Source: Clostridia bacterium (GTDB lineage Bacteria > Bacillota > Clostridia > Oscillospirales > Acutalibacteraceae). Taken from it: a stretch of DNA of 64,000 nucleotides. The stretch covers positions 1 to 64,000 of the forward strand of contig JAFXAK010000030.1 of assembly GCA_017517135.1 (NCBI GenBank), in the 5' to 3' direction. Below the pieces are notes generated by a model, which saw nothing but the letters and a program-made list of their open reading frames with translations, was not told the origin of the DNA and did no database searches. This document shows positions 26,601 through 35,500 of this stretch, piece by piece; position 1 is the stretch's first letter; every line of letters begins with the position of its first letter. The translations under genes were made by a program, and so were the position numbers.

Positions 26601-28540
26601 TTGATGTTTATCTTATTAACTATGAAGCGGCTTTCCAAAACTCAACAACAGTTATAAACGGCAACGGCGATATTCACGATGATTATAACAGCGCTGATTT
26701 TACAGCCGTTTTCCCCGAAGAGAGCCGTTGGGAAACCTTTGTAAATACATATCTGCACTTTGAGCCTGAAGCATATATACAGAATGTTGAGGTTGATGCA
26801 AGCCTTATCGGTGAGAATTTCAGACCAGAGAATGCTCTTGTTGAATATTTCGGCAAGGAGCTCGGCACGGAAAATGATTACTCGGTAATTATTCAGCATA
26901 CGGCATATCCCTACGGTGTGCAGGTGGATATGGATACGCTGACAGGTAAAAATGATGCAGACTACGGTGAAGAAGTATGGAAAAAGAACTTCAACGGCAA
27001 TCTGTATGACTATCAGGCTAATCTTACTAAGCTTGACGGAAAGGAAATGACCGAATGGCCTGTTATTGTTGTTTACGGTGAGAGTGTCCGCTGGAGTCCC
27101 TATAATCAGGCTCCTACGGATAATCTTAAGGTAACCGTAATTCCTATGTGGTATAACATCACATACAAGTGGGACGGCTATGAGGAAACTGTATCACGAG
27201 GACATATCTGGAGCCACGAAACTGCAATTTCCTATGTTCCCGAAAGAGATGGTTATATTTTCAGCGGTTGGTATGCAGATGAAAGCTGCAGCGGTGAACA
27301 GATTACTGTAATTGATGCTGCCGTTCACGCTGATACAACTCTTTATGCAAAATGGGAAAAGAGAACAGACCTTGAGCTTACGGTAAAACATATTGTTAAA
27401 GATACTGATGTTGTTCTTTTAAGCGAAATAAAGACAGCACAGAGCTTCGGTGATGTTATTACAGCAGAAAGTCTCAGAAAAGATTTTACGGGCTATTCTT
27501 ATGCCTGTGCAAGCACCGAAAGCGTTACAATCGGCACTCAGTCTAATGAAATCACACTTTACTATACAGTAAACACATACAGCTACACCGTAAATTATCT
27601 TGAAGAGGGAACAGACAAAGTCCTCTATGACAGCAAAAATGCAGCTGCAGCTTACGGGGCAGATGTTATCGAAAATGCTGTTGCAATTGAAGGCTTTGTG
27701 CTCTCGGACGACAGCACAAAATCAATAGTTATTGATACTCAAAACAATGTTATCAATTTTCATTATACAGCCGATAAGCTTGGCGGTGAAAATGGCAGCA
27801 CAGGTGACGGTATTCCCGATAAGTATCAGAAGAGGGTTATCTTTGAGGTTGTCAACGGCAAGTGGGCAGATGATACTGCAGAGGATATTTCTGTTTATGT
27901 AACGCTCACAACTGACGGCAAATTCGATGTGAACGGTTCTGCAGTTCTCAGCATTCCCGAGGGAATGAAGGCTGACGATGGTTTTGAGAACGGTGAATGG
28001 ATTATTGTTCCTCCCGCAAGCGTCAGCGGTACAAAAGAGGAAAAATACACCTTTGTGTTTGTTGAAAATGTTCCCGATACTCCCGACGAGCCCGATACTC
28101 CCGACGAACCCGATACACCCGTTGAGCCGGAAAATCCCGATGCTCCCGAGGGGGACGGCACGGGTAGCAGTGATACAAAGCATTATATCGTATTCGGTAA
28201 AACAGACGGTATCGGCTGGTACAATGTATCAATGGACGGAGGACAGACCTATCAGTTGGTTTTCGGCAACTCTACTCTTGAGGTTGCTCAGGGTACCGAG
28301 CTTATCATCAATGTAGGCGACCTTACAGGAGATACTTTCCTGTTCTATGTCAATGAAATTCCCACTAAGGCTGATGAAAACGGTAATCTTGTTGTTACCG
28401 TAAAGGGCTATATGCTCATCCGTGCACTCGGCTTCAAGTCCGATGCTGCCGACACTATTGAGGAAAAACTCAGCTTCTTCGAAAAGCTCATAAAGGCTAT
28501 CAAGGAATTCTTTGATATGCTCTTCGGCTGGATGAAATAA
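23699..28540 (+). CDS. Very large secreted InlB-repeat/MucBP-like protein
   Basis: 1613 residues. A signal peptide ends near VFAAE (residue 28). The body is a chain of beta domains: InlB B-repeats at about 455-527 (YDTNGGAF to LTAKWER), 821-895 (FDSQGGTV to LYAKWDR) and 1152-1222 (ending LYAKWEK); two MucBP-like units at about 1226-1365 (VKHIVKDTD, VNYLEEGTDK); a DEPDTP-type linker near 1460-1485; and an Ig-like domain before an amphipathic C-terminal helix ending FFDMLFGWMK. No LPXTG or dockerin is present, so attachment, if any, may rely on the last helix. Two ATGs are adjacent; the second (23699) is better spaced from GGGGAGG. Likely an adhesin or mucin/host-facing protein (inference). Confidence 0.85.
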   Translation: MKATAKKILSVLLAVIMLFGTVPVSVFAAETPTVTIVSFMRGEQTDLRSSELLEARVEGYDGNVRELTYKWKSTLGTYVYVYNSHNMYGINNTDGEIEIHNKDKNISGLSNMVGRTYNKEFSGVGYAWASVYGAGLKASSSLVGVLTVEVYDANGTLLCSDSHEGKYSNRKNTGFVTYNLDKDMDNVVLGLFEGDKRNVLDLLGESAVVHITCVESFVDSGKIIAGADHISLTKENGDYYITGTVAGTSTDTSGDAQVELDISKGNCKFHNESSGDAITTVFVFKKPTTETTTTTLTLTGNLDDRCDYFIGGKQGEKQSDGTVLFTGLTPNTAYTVEVRGEYVDNEGATKYAYAYVYDTTKPVYMATVYTYLDGILTDISDVHGEDVSLYLHEDKENAKYISLGRVQTGTYTAAVENGIYFPWHIEAGDHYHQAREYKLIIENANGELSLHHYSVSYDTNGGAFKSGEEVGREVYSSMTAVNATANIPVRDGFVFAGWEYDGNIYASGAQITSSISAPVVLTAKWEREVNVTINVTIDHKVDGGFDSNTNKDELVVDFLEMKEGTPALVETGDKLYFSKDGVTDENGNTKAYEYSVTVAGSEILETKYTATDVTYSALAETSVFGVALSKSGYDVAVEKTQDENGNWIIDIKLTYNPDDFDLEFSVEMADDVPAELYPDAVIVKLACWNTRKNEWVIITQQRTTENTERPGVRVDIDPVTGEGFGSYPVWKHDANGDEYGYRAVVTGFIYNDSTIIVPTEKDHYKDENTVVVTYTDGNYTATMGDIADGKKYSTSLNGAYYNDAAAAQQGTLDGVITVEKYNVTFDSQGGTVNGKAADVAENQYYIPSFDTYVPAMGEHNFLGWYCDKECTVPAADGVLLTEDIILYAKWDRIITGTLIVDGYLDSEHRVNDSDRATHALIELEEITADGTYNIAGQTVEIDWSDEQHFSNPAAYKFTGLEPDKTYRIDVYLINYEAAFQNSTTVINGNGDIHDDYNSADFTAVFPEESRWETFVNTYLHFEPEAYIQNVEVDASLIGENFRPENALVEYFGKELGTENDYSVIIQHTAYPYGVQVDMDTLTGKNDADYGEEVWKKNFNGNLYDYQANLTKLDGKEMTEWPVIVVYGESVRWSPYNQAPTDNLKVTVIPMWYNITYKWDGYEETVSRGHIWSHETAISYVPERDGYIFSGWYADESCSGEQITVIDAAVHADTTLYAKWEKRTDLELTVKHIVKDTDVVLLSEIKTAQSFGDVITAESLRKDFTGYSYACASTESVTIGTQSNEITLYYTVNTYSYTVNYLEEGTDKVLYDSKNAAAAYGADVIENAVAIEGFVLSDDSTKSIVIDTQNNVINFHYTADKLGGENGSTGDGIPDKYQKRVIFEVVNGKWADDTAEDISVYVTLTTDGKFDVNGSAVLSIPEGMKADDGFENGEWIIVPPASVSGTKEEKYTFVFVENVPDTPDEPDTPDEPDTPVEPENPDAPEGDGTGSSDTKHYIVFGKTDGIGWYNVSMDGGQTYQLVFGNSTLEVAQGTELIINVGDLTGDTFLFYVNEIPTKADENGNLVVTVKGYMLIRALGFKSDAADTIEEKLSFFEKLIKAIKEFFDMLFGWMK

Positions 28541-28557
28541 AAATTGAATATAAAAAT

Positions 28558-28603
28558 CAGACACATTAATCAGAGGTTTTTCCGGAATGTGTCTGGTTTT
28601 TTT
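28558..28603 (+). terminator. Intrinsic terminator
   Basis: CAGACACATT (28558-28567) pairs with AATGTGTCTG (28586-28595), followed by a T run. The stem resembles that at 22362-22399. Confidence 0.88.
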
Positions 28604-28646
28604 CGGGGGATTGAATATTTAGACTATAAACGGGGATAAAAGTTTC

Positions 28647-28675
28647 TTGCAACCATAGTTTTTATATGATAATAT
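28647..28675 (+). promoter_or_regulatory. Possible promoter of the GH116 gene
   Basis: TTGCAA (28647-28652), 17 nt, TAATAT (28670-28675). Confidence 0.4.
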
Positions 28676-28691
28676 GAATTTAATATATAGG

Positions 28692-28755
28692 AAATTGCTC
28701 GCGATTGTGAGCAATTTGCATATATCAAGAAACACCTTTCCCCCAAGAGTGGGGG
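28692..28755. repeat. Pair of perfect hairpins in the GH116 leader
   Basis: AAATTGCTC (28692-28700) pairs with GAGCAATTT (28709-28717), and CCCCC (28740-28744) with GGGGG (28751-28755). They belong to the same style of short intergenic hairpin seen elsewhere in the window. No gene is seen between 28604 and 28823. Confidence 0.65.
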
Positions 28756-28823
28756 TAGGGGGTTGATAAATCGTAAGATTTTTTCTTATAAAAAAGAATT
28801 TGATTATTATTCAGAGGTGGCTC

Positions 28824-31286
28824 ATGGCTAAGATTACTACTGTTAAAACACATTCAAGCGGTATTGCTTTGGGCGGTATAGGTGCGGGGAGTGTGGAGCT
28901 TTTTCCTGACGGTGAGTTTCATTCCTGGCTTATTGCAAATCAGCCGAGAATAACCAAGGTCTGCTTTGAAAGAAAGGTTGATGACGGTGAGGGCAGCACG
29001 GGGGCTCTTTCGTTCTATGTAAGAGAAAAAAAGGCGGATTCAAAGCCCGTTGTGAGAAAGCTCGGAATGAAAACCGATGCTGATGACTTCACATACCGTA
29101 TGTTCGGTTGGAATAAGCCTGTTGAAAAAATTGAGTTTGAGGGTAAATTCCCCTTATGTGAAATAAATTATGTTGACCGTGCGCTGGAGAGTAAGCTCTC
29201 TCTTAAAGCGGTGTCACCCTTTGTGCCGCATAACAGCGATATTTCCTCAACTCCCGGTTTTTATGCTGATTTTACCGTGGAAAATCCCACGGACAGCGAA
29301 ATGGAAATAAGTCTTTTAGGTACACTTGTGCCCGATTTCGCTAATAAAAAAGACGGCAACATAAACTCACTTCATAAGAGTGATAATTCGGTTGCCGTAC
29401 ATATTCAGTCAATTCAACAGTCTGATTCACCCGACTGCGGAAATCTTTGTCTCAGTGTGAACGGTGACGGTGAAAAATCGTATATCACGGCTGATTATTT
29501 CCGTTTTATGAGGGAATATATAGCCTGCTCGGATACGGATCTGGGTGTAACTCAGGAATCTGTTCTGTTCGGCTTCAGAGAAAATGGCAGTCTGCCGAAC
29601 ACTCAAATCGGTAGCAAGCCTGCCCGAATACCTGAAAAACCTGCTTTGCTGAGCGATGAGGAGCTTGATGCCTTGTTTGAGGAGTATTCGGAATATGCTT
29701 TTGCGCAATCCATACTCAACCGTATTCGTTTTTGTAAGCCTGATTTCCCTGCTTCAAGAGAGGATAAAATCAAATTCTTCGGTTGTGATGAGGATAAGAG
29801 AAGAAAAGAGGATTTCGGTGCCTGTGCTCTTTGCTCTGAAGTAAAATTAGCTCCCGGTGAAAAGAAAAATATCCGCTTTGTTCTTACATGGTACTTCCCG
29901 AACAATATGGCAGAGGACGGCGAAAGAATAGGGCATTATTACGAAAATCTCTATAAAAATGCATTAGATGCAAACATATTTTTGCAGGAAAGCTATGAGC
30001 GTATTTTTAAATCCGCTGTCACCTTTTCCGAGCTTCTTTACTCTACTGATTTACCGTCAATTTATCCTGATGCGTGGTCATCAAATCTTTCACAGCTCAT
30101 AAAAGACTCCGTTTATCTTAAAAACGGAAAATTCGGTCTGTGGGAGGGGCTTGGCTACTGCGGACTTCATACAACGGATATTACCTATCATGCATCATTT
30201 TCTCTTATCTGTCTTTTCTCTGAGCTTCAGAAAAAACAGATGCTGATGGGTGCACAGTTCCAGCGGGATGACGGCAGAGTGCATCATTGCTTCAAGCCCG
30301 ATATGAAATGCTCAGACAACGGCTTTGACAGAGTTGATATCAATATGCAGTTTGTTCTTATGGTGCTTCGTGATTATCTTTTTACGGGAGACAGAGAATA
30401 TCTTGCTTCCTTGTGGGGGAATGTAATACGCGCCATGGATTCTTCGCAGCTGCTTGACACGGATAATGACTCTCTTCCCGATCATGATACAAAGCGCAAT
30501 ACCTATGATGCATGGAATTTTTCGGGTACACCTGTATATATTTCCGTGCTGTGGCTTGCGGCATTAAAGGCGGCAGCTGCTATTGCCGAAATAATGGGGG
30601 AAAATGCTTATGCCGACAAATGGAGTGCACTTCTTGAAAGAGGTAAGATATCCCTTGAAGAAAAGCTTTATAACGGCGAGTATTACAACCTCTGGAGAAA
30701 TAATGACGAAACCGATGAATCTATTATGACTGCTCAGCTTGACGGAGAATGGTTCCTGAGAATGATGGGGCTGGAGGGGAATATTCCCGATAAGAGAGTG
30801 CGTTCGGTGCTTGAATTTATCTTCCGACACAATTTTGACAGTGAGCAGGGACTTGTTAATGCTACCGTGCCTGAAAACAGAAAAACAAGTGTGGATACCT
30901 ATAAAAACTGTCAGACAACTGCTGTATGGACGGGCATAGGCTACGCTTTTTCTGCTCTTGCACTTTCTGTCGGAGCGACTGAACTATCCGATACCGTGGT
31001 TGAGTCAATTCACAATAACCAGTTGCGTTTCGGTCACTTCTGGGACCATTGGGAATGCGGACATCATTACACCCGTCCTATGTCAAGCTGGACACTTCTT
31101 AATGCCGTGTCGGGGCTTTCGGTTGATTATAAAAACAAAAGGCTCACATTAAAGCCTATTTGTAAAAATATAAGCTTCCCCTTATGTCTGCCTGATATTT
31201 TGGCTCATGTTACATTCACTGACGGTGAATACAGCATCAATTGTATCAGCGGTGATATGAGCGGCTGGGAAATAAATGCAGGGTAA
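28824..31286 (+). CDS. GH116 beta-glycosidase (GBA2-like)
   Basis: 820 residues, no signal peptide, so cytoplasmic. The N-terminal beta domain begins with GIALGGIGAGSVELFPDGEF, the typical GH116 opening. The C-terminal (alpha/alpha)6 domain holds E441 in LWEGLGYC and D562 in TYDAWNFSGTP, which match in context the nucleophile and acid/base of bacterial GH116 enzymes. DNDSLPDHD just before D562 and the late FGHFWDHWECGHHYTRPMSS are also family features. Substrates of the family are beta-glucosides, beta-xylosides or glucosylceramide; which applies here cannot be told. The start at 28824 follows AGAGGTGG; an earlier frame start at 28800 lacks a site. Confidence 0.9.
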   Translation: MAKITTVKTHSSGIALGGIGAGSVELFPDGEFHSWLIANQPRITKVCFERKVDDGEGSTGALSFYVREKKADSKPVVRKLGMKTDADDFTYRMFGWNKPVEKIEFEGKFPLCEINYVDRALESKLSLKAVSPFVPHNSDISSTPGFYADFTVENPTDSEMEISLLGTLVPDFANKKDGNINSLHKSDNSVAVHIQSIQQSDSPDCGNLCLSVNGDGEKSYITADYFRFMREYIACSDTDLGVTQESVLFGFRENGSLPNTQIGSKPARIPEKPALLSDEELDALFEEYSEYAFAQSILNRIRFCKPDFPASREDKIKFFGCDEDKRRKEDFGACALCSEVKLAPGEKKNIRFVLTWYFPNNMAEDGERIGHYYENLYKNALDANIFLQESYERIFKSAVTFSELLYSTDLPSIYPDAWSSNLSQLIKDSVYLKNGKFGLWEGLGYCGLHTTDITYHASFSLICLFSELQKKQMLMGAQFQRDDGRVHHCFKPDMKCSDNGFDRVDINMQFVLMVLRDYLFTGDREYLASLWGNVIRAMDSSQLLDTDNDSLPDHDTKRNTYDAWNFSGTPVYISVLWLAALKAAAAIAEIMGENAYADKWSALLERGKISLEEKLYNGEYYNLWRNNDETDESIMTAQLDGEWFLRMMGLEGNIPDKRVRSVLEFIFRHNFDSEQGLVNATVPENRKTSVDTYKNCQTTAVWTGIGYAFSALALSVGATELSDTVVESIHNNQLRFGHFWDHWECGHHYTRPMSSWTLLNAVSGLSVDYKNKRLTLKPICKNISFPLCLPDILAHVTFTDGEYSINCISGDMSGWEINAG

Positions 31287-31319
31287 ATTTTCCTGCGGAA
31301 AACAGCTATAGCAAAGCAT

Positions 31320-31376
31320 ATTTCAAAACAAATCCTCTGTCCTTTACTGACAGAGGATTTGTTTTGAAATTTTGTA
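31320..31376 (+). terminator. Terminator with a 22-bp perfect stem
   Basis: Bases 31320-31341 pair perfectly with 31349-31370 around a 7-nt loop (inner pairs CTCTGTC/GACAGAG), followed by TTTTG. The stem is unusually long for an intrinsic terminator. Confidence 0.85.
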
Positions 31377-31427
31377 AAAAAATGCCTAAAATAGATAAAG
31401 AAAAAGCAGTTTTTCCATAAATTTCTG

Positions 31428-31456
31428 TTGATAAAATAATATAAATATGCTATAGT
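31428..31456 (+). promoter_or_regulatory. Promoter of the pilus operon
   Basis: TTGATA (31428-31433), 17 nt, TATAGT (31451-31456), 85 nt before the first gene. No other clear promoter is seen until 41465, so the pilus genes are probably one transcript, apart from a possible break after the backbone pilin. Confidence 0.6.
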
Positions 31457-31540
31457 TACTATGACAAAAAGTGTTTTGGTTTTCAGTGAAATATGATTTG
31501 TCGGTTATGGATATTTTTGCAATAAAAGAGGGCGGATTGT

Positions 31541-31942
31541 ATGACAGATAAGGAGCTGAGACGGCTCAGCAGACTTGAGCTGCTTGAATTGCTGCTTGAA
31601 GCCAGCAAGGAAAATCAACAGCTCAGAGAGCAGGTCGAGAGGCTGACGGTGGAGAGCAAAACCTCTCAGCATATTGAAAATCTTTCTGTTATAACCCGTC
31701 AGGTGGAAAATACTCTTAAATATGCAAACGATATTACAGATACATTGAAAACAAGCTCTGCGGATGCAGTGCCGACTTCTGTTAAGCCGGACGCAAATAC
31801 TGCCGATAACCGTTTGTCTGATAAGGAAATATACAGACGGATTTTATTGTTTTTTGCAAATAACGACAGTAGGCTTGATGTTTTTCCCGTTGAGCTTGGA
31901 AGAGATATCAGAGAGCGACTTAAAAGCTTACTGAAAAAATGA
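31541..31942 (+). CDS. Coiled-coil cytosolic protein heading the pilus operon
   Basis: 133 residues, very charged, no signal peptide or membrane helix. Residues of about 3-45 form a Leu/Glu-rich coiled coil (LSRLELLELLLEASKENQQL), a Ser/Ala-rich linker follows (about 70-92), and the C-terminal 40 residues are helical (DKEIYRRILLFFANND to LKSLLKK). I do not know a named domain, though similar short coiled-coil proteins with an LSRxELLELLLE opening are familiar from clostridial signal-peptidase/sortase loci. It is 27 nt ahead of the signal peptidase gene, so it may act with pilus export or be a regulator or scaffold (inference). Confidence 0.7.
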   Translation: MTDKELRRLSRLELLELLLEASKENQQLREQVERLTVESKTSQHIENLSVITRQVENTLKYANDITDTLKTSSADAVPTSVKPDANTADNRLSDKEIYRRILLFFANNDSRLDVFPVELGRDIRERLKSLLKK

Positions 31943-31969
31943 TACCCTTGTACAGGAGCGTTACCGCTG

Positions 31970-32563
31970 ATGGTAAGAAAAAAATCTAAAAAGAGTATTT
32001 CTATTCCAACTGCACAGCAGATAGAAAAAGAGATTCTCAGAGAAAAATATAACCGCAAATATAAGCAGGTACTCAGAACCACAATGTATTCTCTCGTTGT
32101 TGTTGCCGCGGTTGCTGTGCTTATTGCAACACTTGCTTTACCCGTTCTTCAGATTTCAGGCAGCAGCATGGAGCCCACACTCAATGATGAAGAAATTGTT
32201 ATTCTTCTCAAAACAACAAACATTGACCGAAAAGAGTTTTGTTGCTTCTCGTATCAGAACAAGCTTCTGATAAAGCGTGTTATCGGCTTGCCCGGCGACA
32301 AAATCAATATCGATGCCGAGGGTAATGTTTATGTCAACGATGAGCTTCTTGATGAGCCATATGTTGCAGATAAAACATTGGGTGAATGTGATATATCCTT
32401 TCCGTGTTATGTTACGGAAAATCACTATTTTGTTTTAGGTGATCAGAGAACAACCTCAATTGACAGCCGAAGCTCTGTGATAGGACTTGTCAGCGAGGAG
32501 CATATAGTAGGAAAAATATTTTTCAGAATATGGCCGTTTGAAGCTATCAGCTTTATAAAATAA
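31970..32563 (+). CDS. Signal peptidase I of the pilus locus
   Basis: 197-residue type I signal peptidase with one N-terminal membrane helix (about residues 36-58). The catalytic dyad is S66 in SGSSMEPTL and K102 in IKRVIGLPGD, and the later FVLGDQRTTSIDSR motif is present, slightly changed from the common GDNRxxSxDSR. Placement inside a pilus operon suggests it serves the pilins, either by removing their signal peptides or, as reported for SipA-type proteins in Gram-positive pilus islands, by assisting polymerisation. Unlike some SipA proteins, it keeps both catalytic residues. Confidence 0.92.
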   Translation: MVRKKSKKSISIPTAQQIEKEILREKYNRKYKQVLRTTMYSLVVVAAVAVLIATLALPVLQISGSSMEPTLNDEEIVILLKTTNIDRKEFCCFSYQNKLLIKRVIGLPGDKINIDAEGNVYVNDELLDEPYVADKTLGECDISFPCYVTENHYFVLGDQRTTSIDSRSSVIGLVSEEHIVGKIFFRIWPFEAISFIK

Positions 32564-32594
32564 CAGCACAGGACACTAAAAAGGAGGTGGCAGC

Positions 32595-35500
32595 TTGAGC
32601 GGTATCGATACAGCATATCTTGATATACATAAAAAATTCAGAATAGACTCCAAAAAGCTTGCCACAGTATTTCTTGTGTTGGCATTTATTGTTGCTATAA
32701 TAGTTTTCTGGTGGCTCAAGCTTGTCGGTATCACCGTTACGGGTGAAGCCTTCTGCGGTGTTGATGAGCATACACACACAGAAGAATGTTATATAACCGA
32801 GCTTGTGTGCTCTTATGCGGATTTAACTGAAACGACAGCTGAAAATGTTACACAGGAAAAGAATATCACACAAACAGCCGAAGCTGCAGAAGAAATAACA
32901 GAAGAAACCACGGAAGAAATAACAGAAGAAGCTACGGAAGAAATAACAGAAGAAAATACACAGTCTCAGCATACTCACACAGAGGAATGCTACGAAAAAA
33001 AGCTTGTCTGCACGAAGACAGAGCATTTACATACAGCGGAATGCTTCCCTGATAAAACAGCTGATGTTGAAACCGTCAGCGATTGGCTTGCAACTATAGA
33101 CGGGGTTGAGATAACAAACAATATACCCGAAAATCTTATAGCAGTTGCTATGTCGCAGACGGGATATGAGGAAAGTAAGAATAACTTTGAACTTGATTCA
33201 GACGGACAGAGAAACGGATATACCCGTTACGGTGAGTGGTATGGTAATCCTTACGGCAAATGGAACACAATGTTTGTGTCCTTCTGTCTGCATTATTCCA
33301 ACATAAACAAGGTGGATGAGCTTAAAGCCGCAGGGGCTGAGGCTATGAGACTTGCATGGGAGAACAGAAAAATATATAAGCCTTCCGATGAATATACTCC
33401 CGAAAGAGGCGATCTTGTATTTTTCAATAATGAAGATGATGCAGCAGCAGACACAGTAGGTATAATTCTTGCTGTTGAGAAGGAAAGTCTTGTTGTTATT
33501 CTGGGTGACAGCGAAAACAAGGTTGAGACTAAAACTATTGATATTGATGAGCATATTATCGGCTACGGTCTTACAGGTGAGCTGCACTTTGCTAAGGATA
33601 CAGAATATGTTGAAGAGGAGAGCACCCTCACAGAAATTCAGCCTGATGAAGTGCCTGAATTCTTACCGCTTATGCTTATGGCGACAGATTCTGAGCCTGA
33701 CCAGTCACATATTCATTATGTGACCGATCTTTCAATGTTCCTTGTTAATGTCGAAATCCGAACACAGGACGGAGTTGAAATAAGTGACGGCTCAACCGTA
33801 TATCTCGGAGAGACCTATTCCATAACAATGGAATTCAAAGAGGATAACGAGGGTGACGAATGGTATCAGTTCGGTCATAATGATGAGCATTATCTCACAT
33901 ATGATATTCCCGATAATTTTCATTGTGAGCCTTTTACGGAATGGCATTCAATTACAGCAATAACAGAAAACGGAACAATAGAGGATGTCGGCAGTTATTT
34001 TATAGATGAAAACGGTCATTTGCTTGTTACCTTCAAAGATGGTGATGACGGTCTTTGCTTCGGTCACAGATATTCAAATGTTGACTTCAACATTGAGTTC
34101 AATGCAACTGTAGGCTCAACTCAGTCGGGAGACTCAGAGGAAGTAGTGTTCAATGAAGAGATTTCTGTTAATCTTAATATTGATCCTACTGCTGAAATGA
34201 CGGTAAATAAAACGCACGGCACATATAACGGCAAGGATAATACTATTGATTACAGAATTGTTATTGAGGCTAATAAGGCTGTTGTCAAGGATCTTGTGGT
34301 TTATGACGATATATATGCAGATAATAAGCATCATGCACTTAAAGATACTGTTGTTGTAACAGATCTCAACGGAAATGTTCTTGATCCGCAGCCTACTGTC
34401 AGTGACGGCAGATATTCAAACACTTTCGGTTTCACTCTTTCAGGTTTCCCCGACTTCGCCGCAGGAGAAGGCTTTATAATAACCTATAAAGCTGCAATAA
34501 ATGATGAGTTCTTAGGTGAAGAGTCCGTCGGCTTATGGAACGGTGTTTACCCTTTTGGAAAGGATATCAACGGCAATGAAGTAAAAGCCGGTGATGATGA
34601 TTGGGTTACGGTTGAATTAAACAAAATTGAAAAAGACGGTAAGCAAGCAGTTCTCAAGGCTGATGACGATACAATTGTTCCTGTAATTGAATGGGAAATT
34701 GAAATAAAAAAAAGTGACATTAATCTTGAAGGAACAGTTGTTGTTGATACGCTCGGTGCAGGTCTTGAATACTACACGGGAGAGCCAATACTTATCAAGC
34801 GTTATGACCAATGGGGAAACAGACTCAATGATACATATCTTGATTGGAATAATGTTGAGGTTAACAATAATTCAATGTCCTTTGAGCTCCCCGAGGGCTA
34901 CAGATTTGTTATTGTGTATTACACGGAATATGAACAGCTGCAGGACGGTGAACAAAAGCACTATACCAACACTGCTAAGGTCACTATTAACGAGAGAGAA
35001 GAAATTGCAGGCGGTGAAGCCGATGTTGTGGGCTTTATCCCGAGAATAAGCAAAAGTGCAAGCGGTAATGACGGTGAATATGTATATTTCACGCTTGAAG
35101 CAGATGTTCCCTCTGTTATAAAGGACTGGGGCAGCTTTTTCCTTACTGACCTTGCTGCATTCTGGAGCTATAATGAAAATGCCGCCGGTTATCTTTATGT
35201 TGAAAATAATCCCGAGGATTTAGTTATAACGGCCCTTACGGACAGCGGCAGAGTGATTAATTTTACTCCTTATGTTCCCGGCGGACCTACGGAAAATACT
35301 TATATTCTTGTATCTCCCGCAGGAGGCAATCAGTATCACAGCTTTAATATCTTTTTCAATACGGCAGATGCTGATACTGCTTCATCAAAATGGATACTGG
35401 ATGAAAATGCAACTCTGACAATTAAATATAAAATTCCCTTTGATGCTAAAACCGGTGTTGAGTGGACGGGTGAGCTTCAGGGTGAGCTGACACTCGAGGA

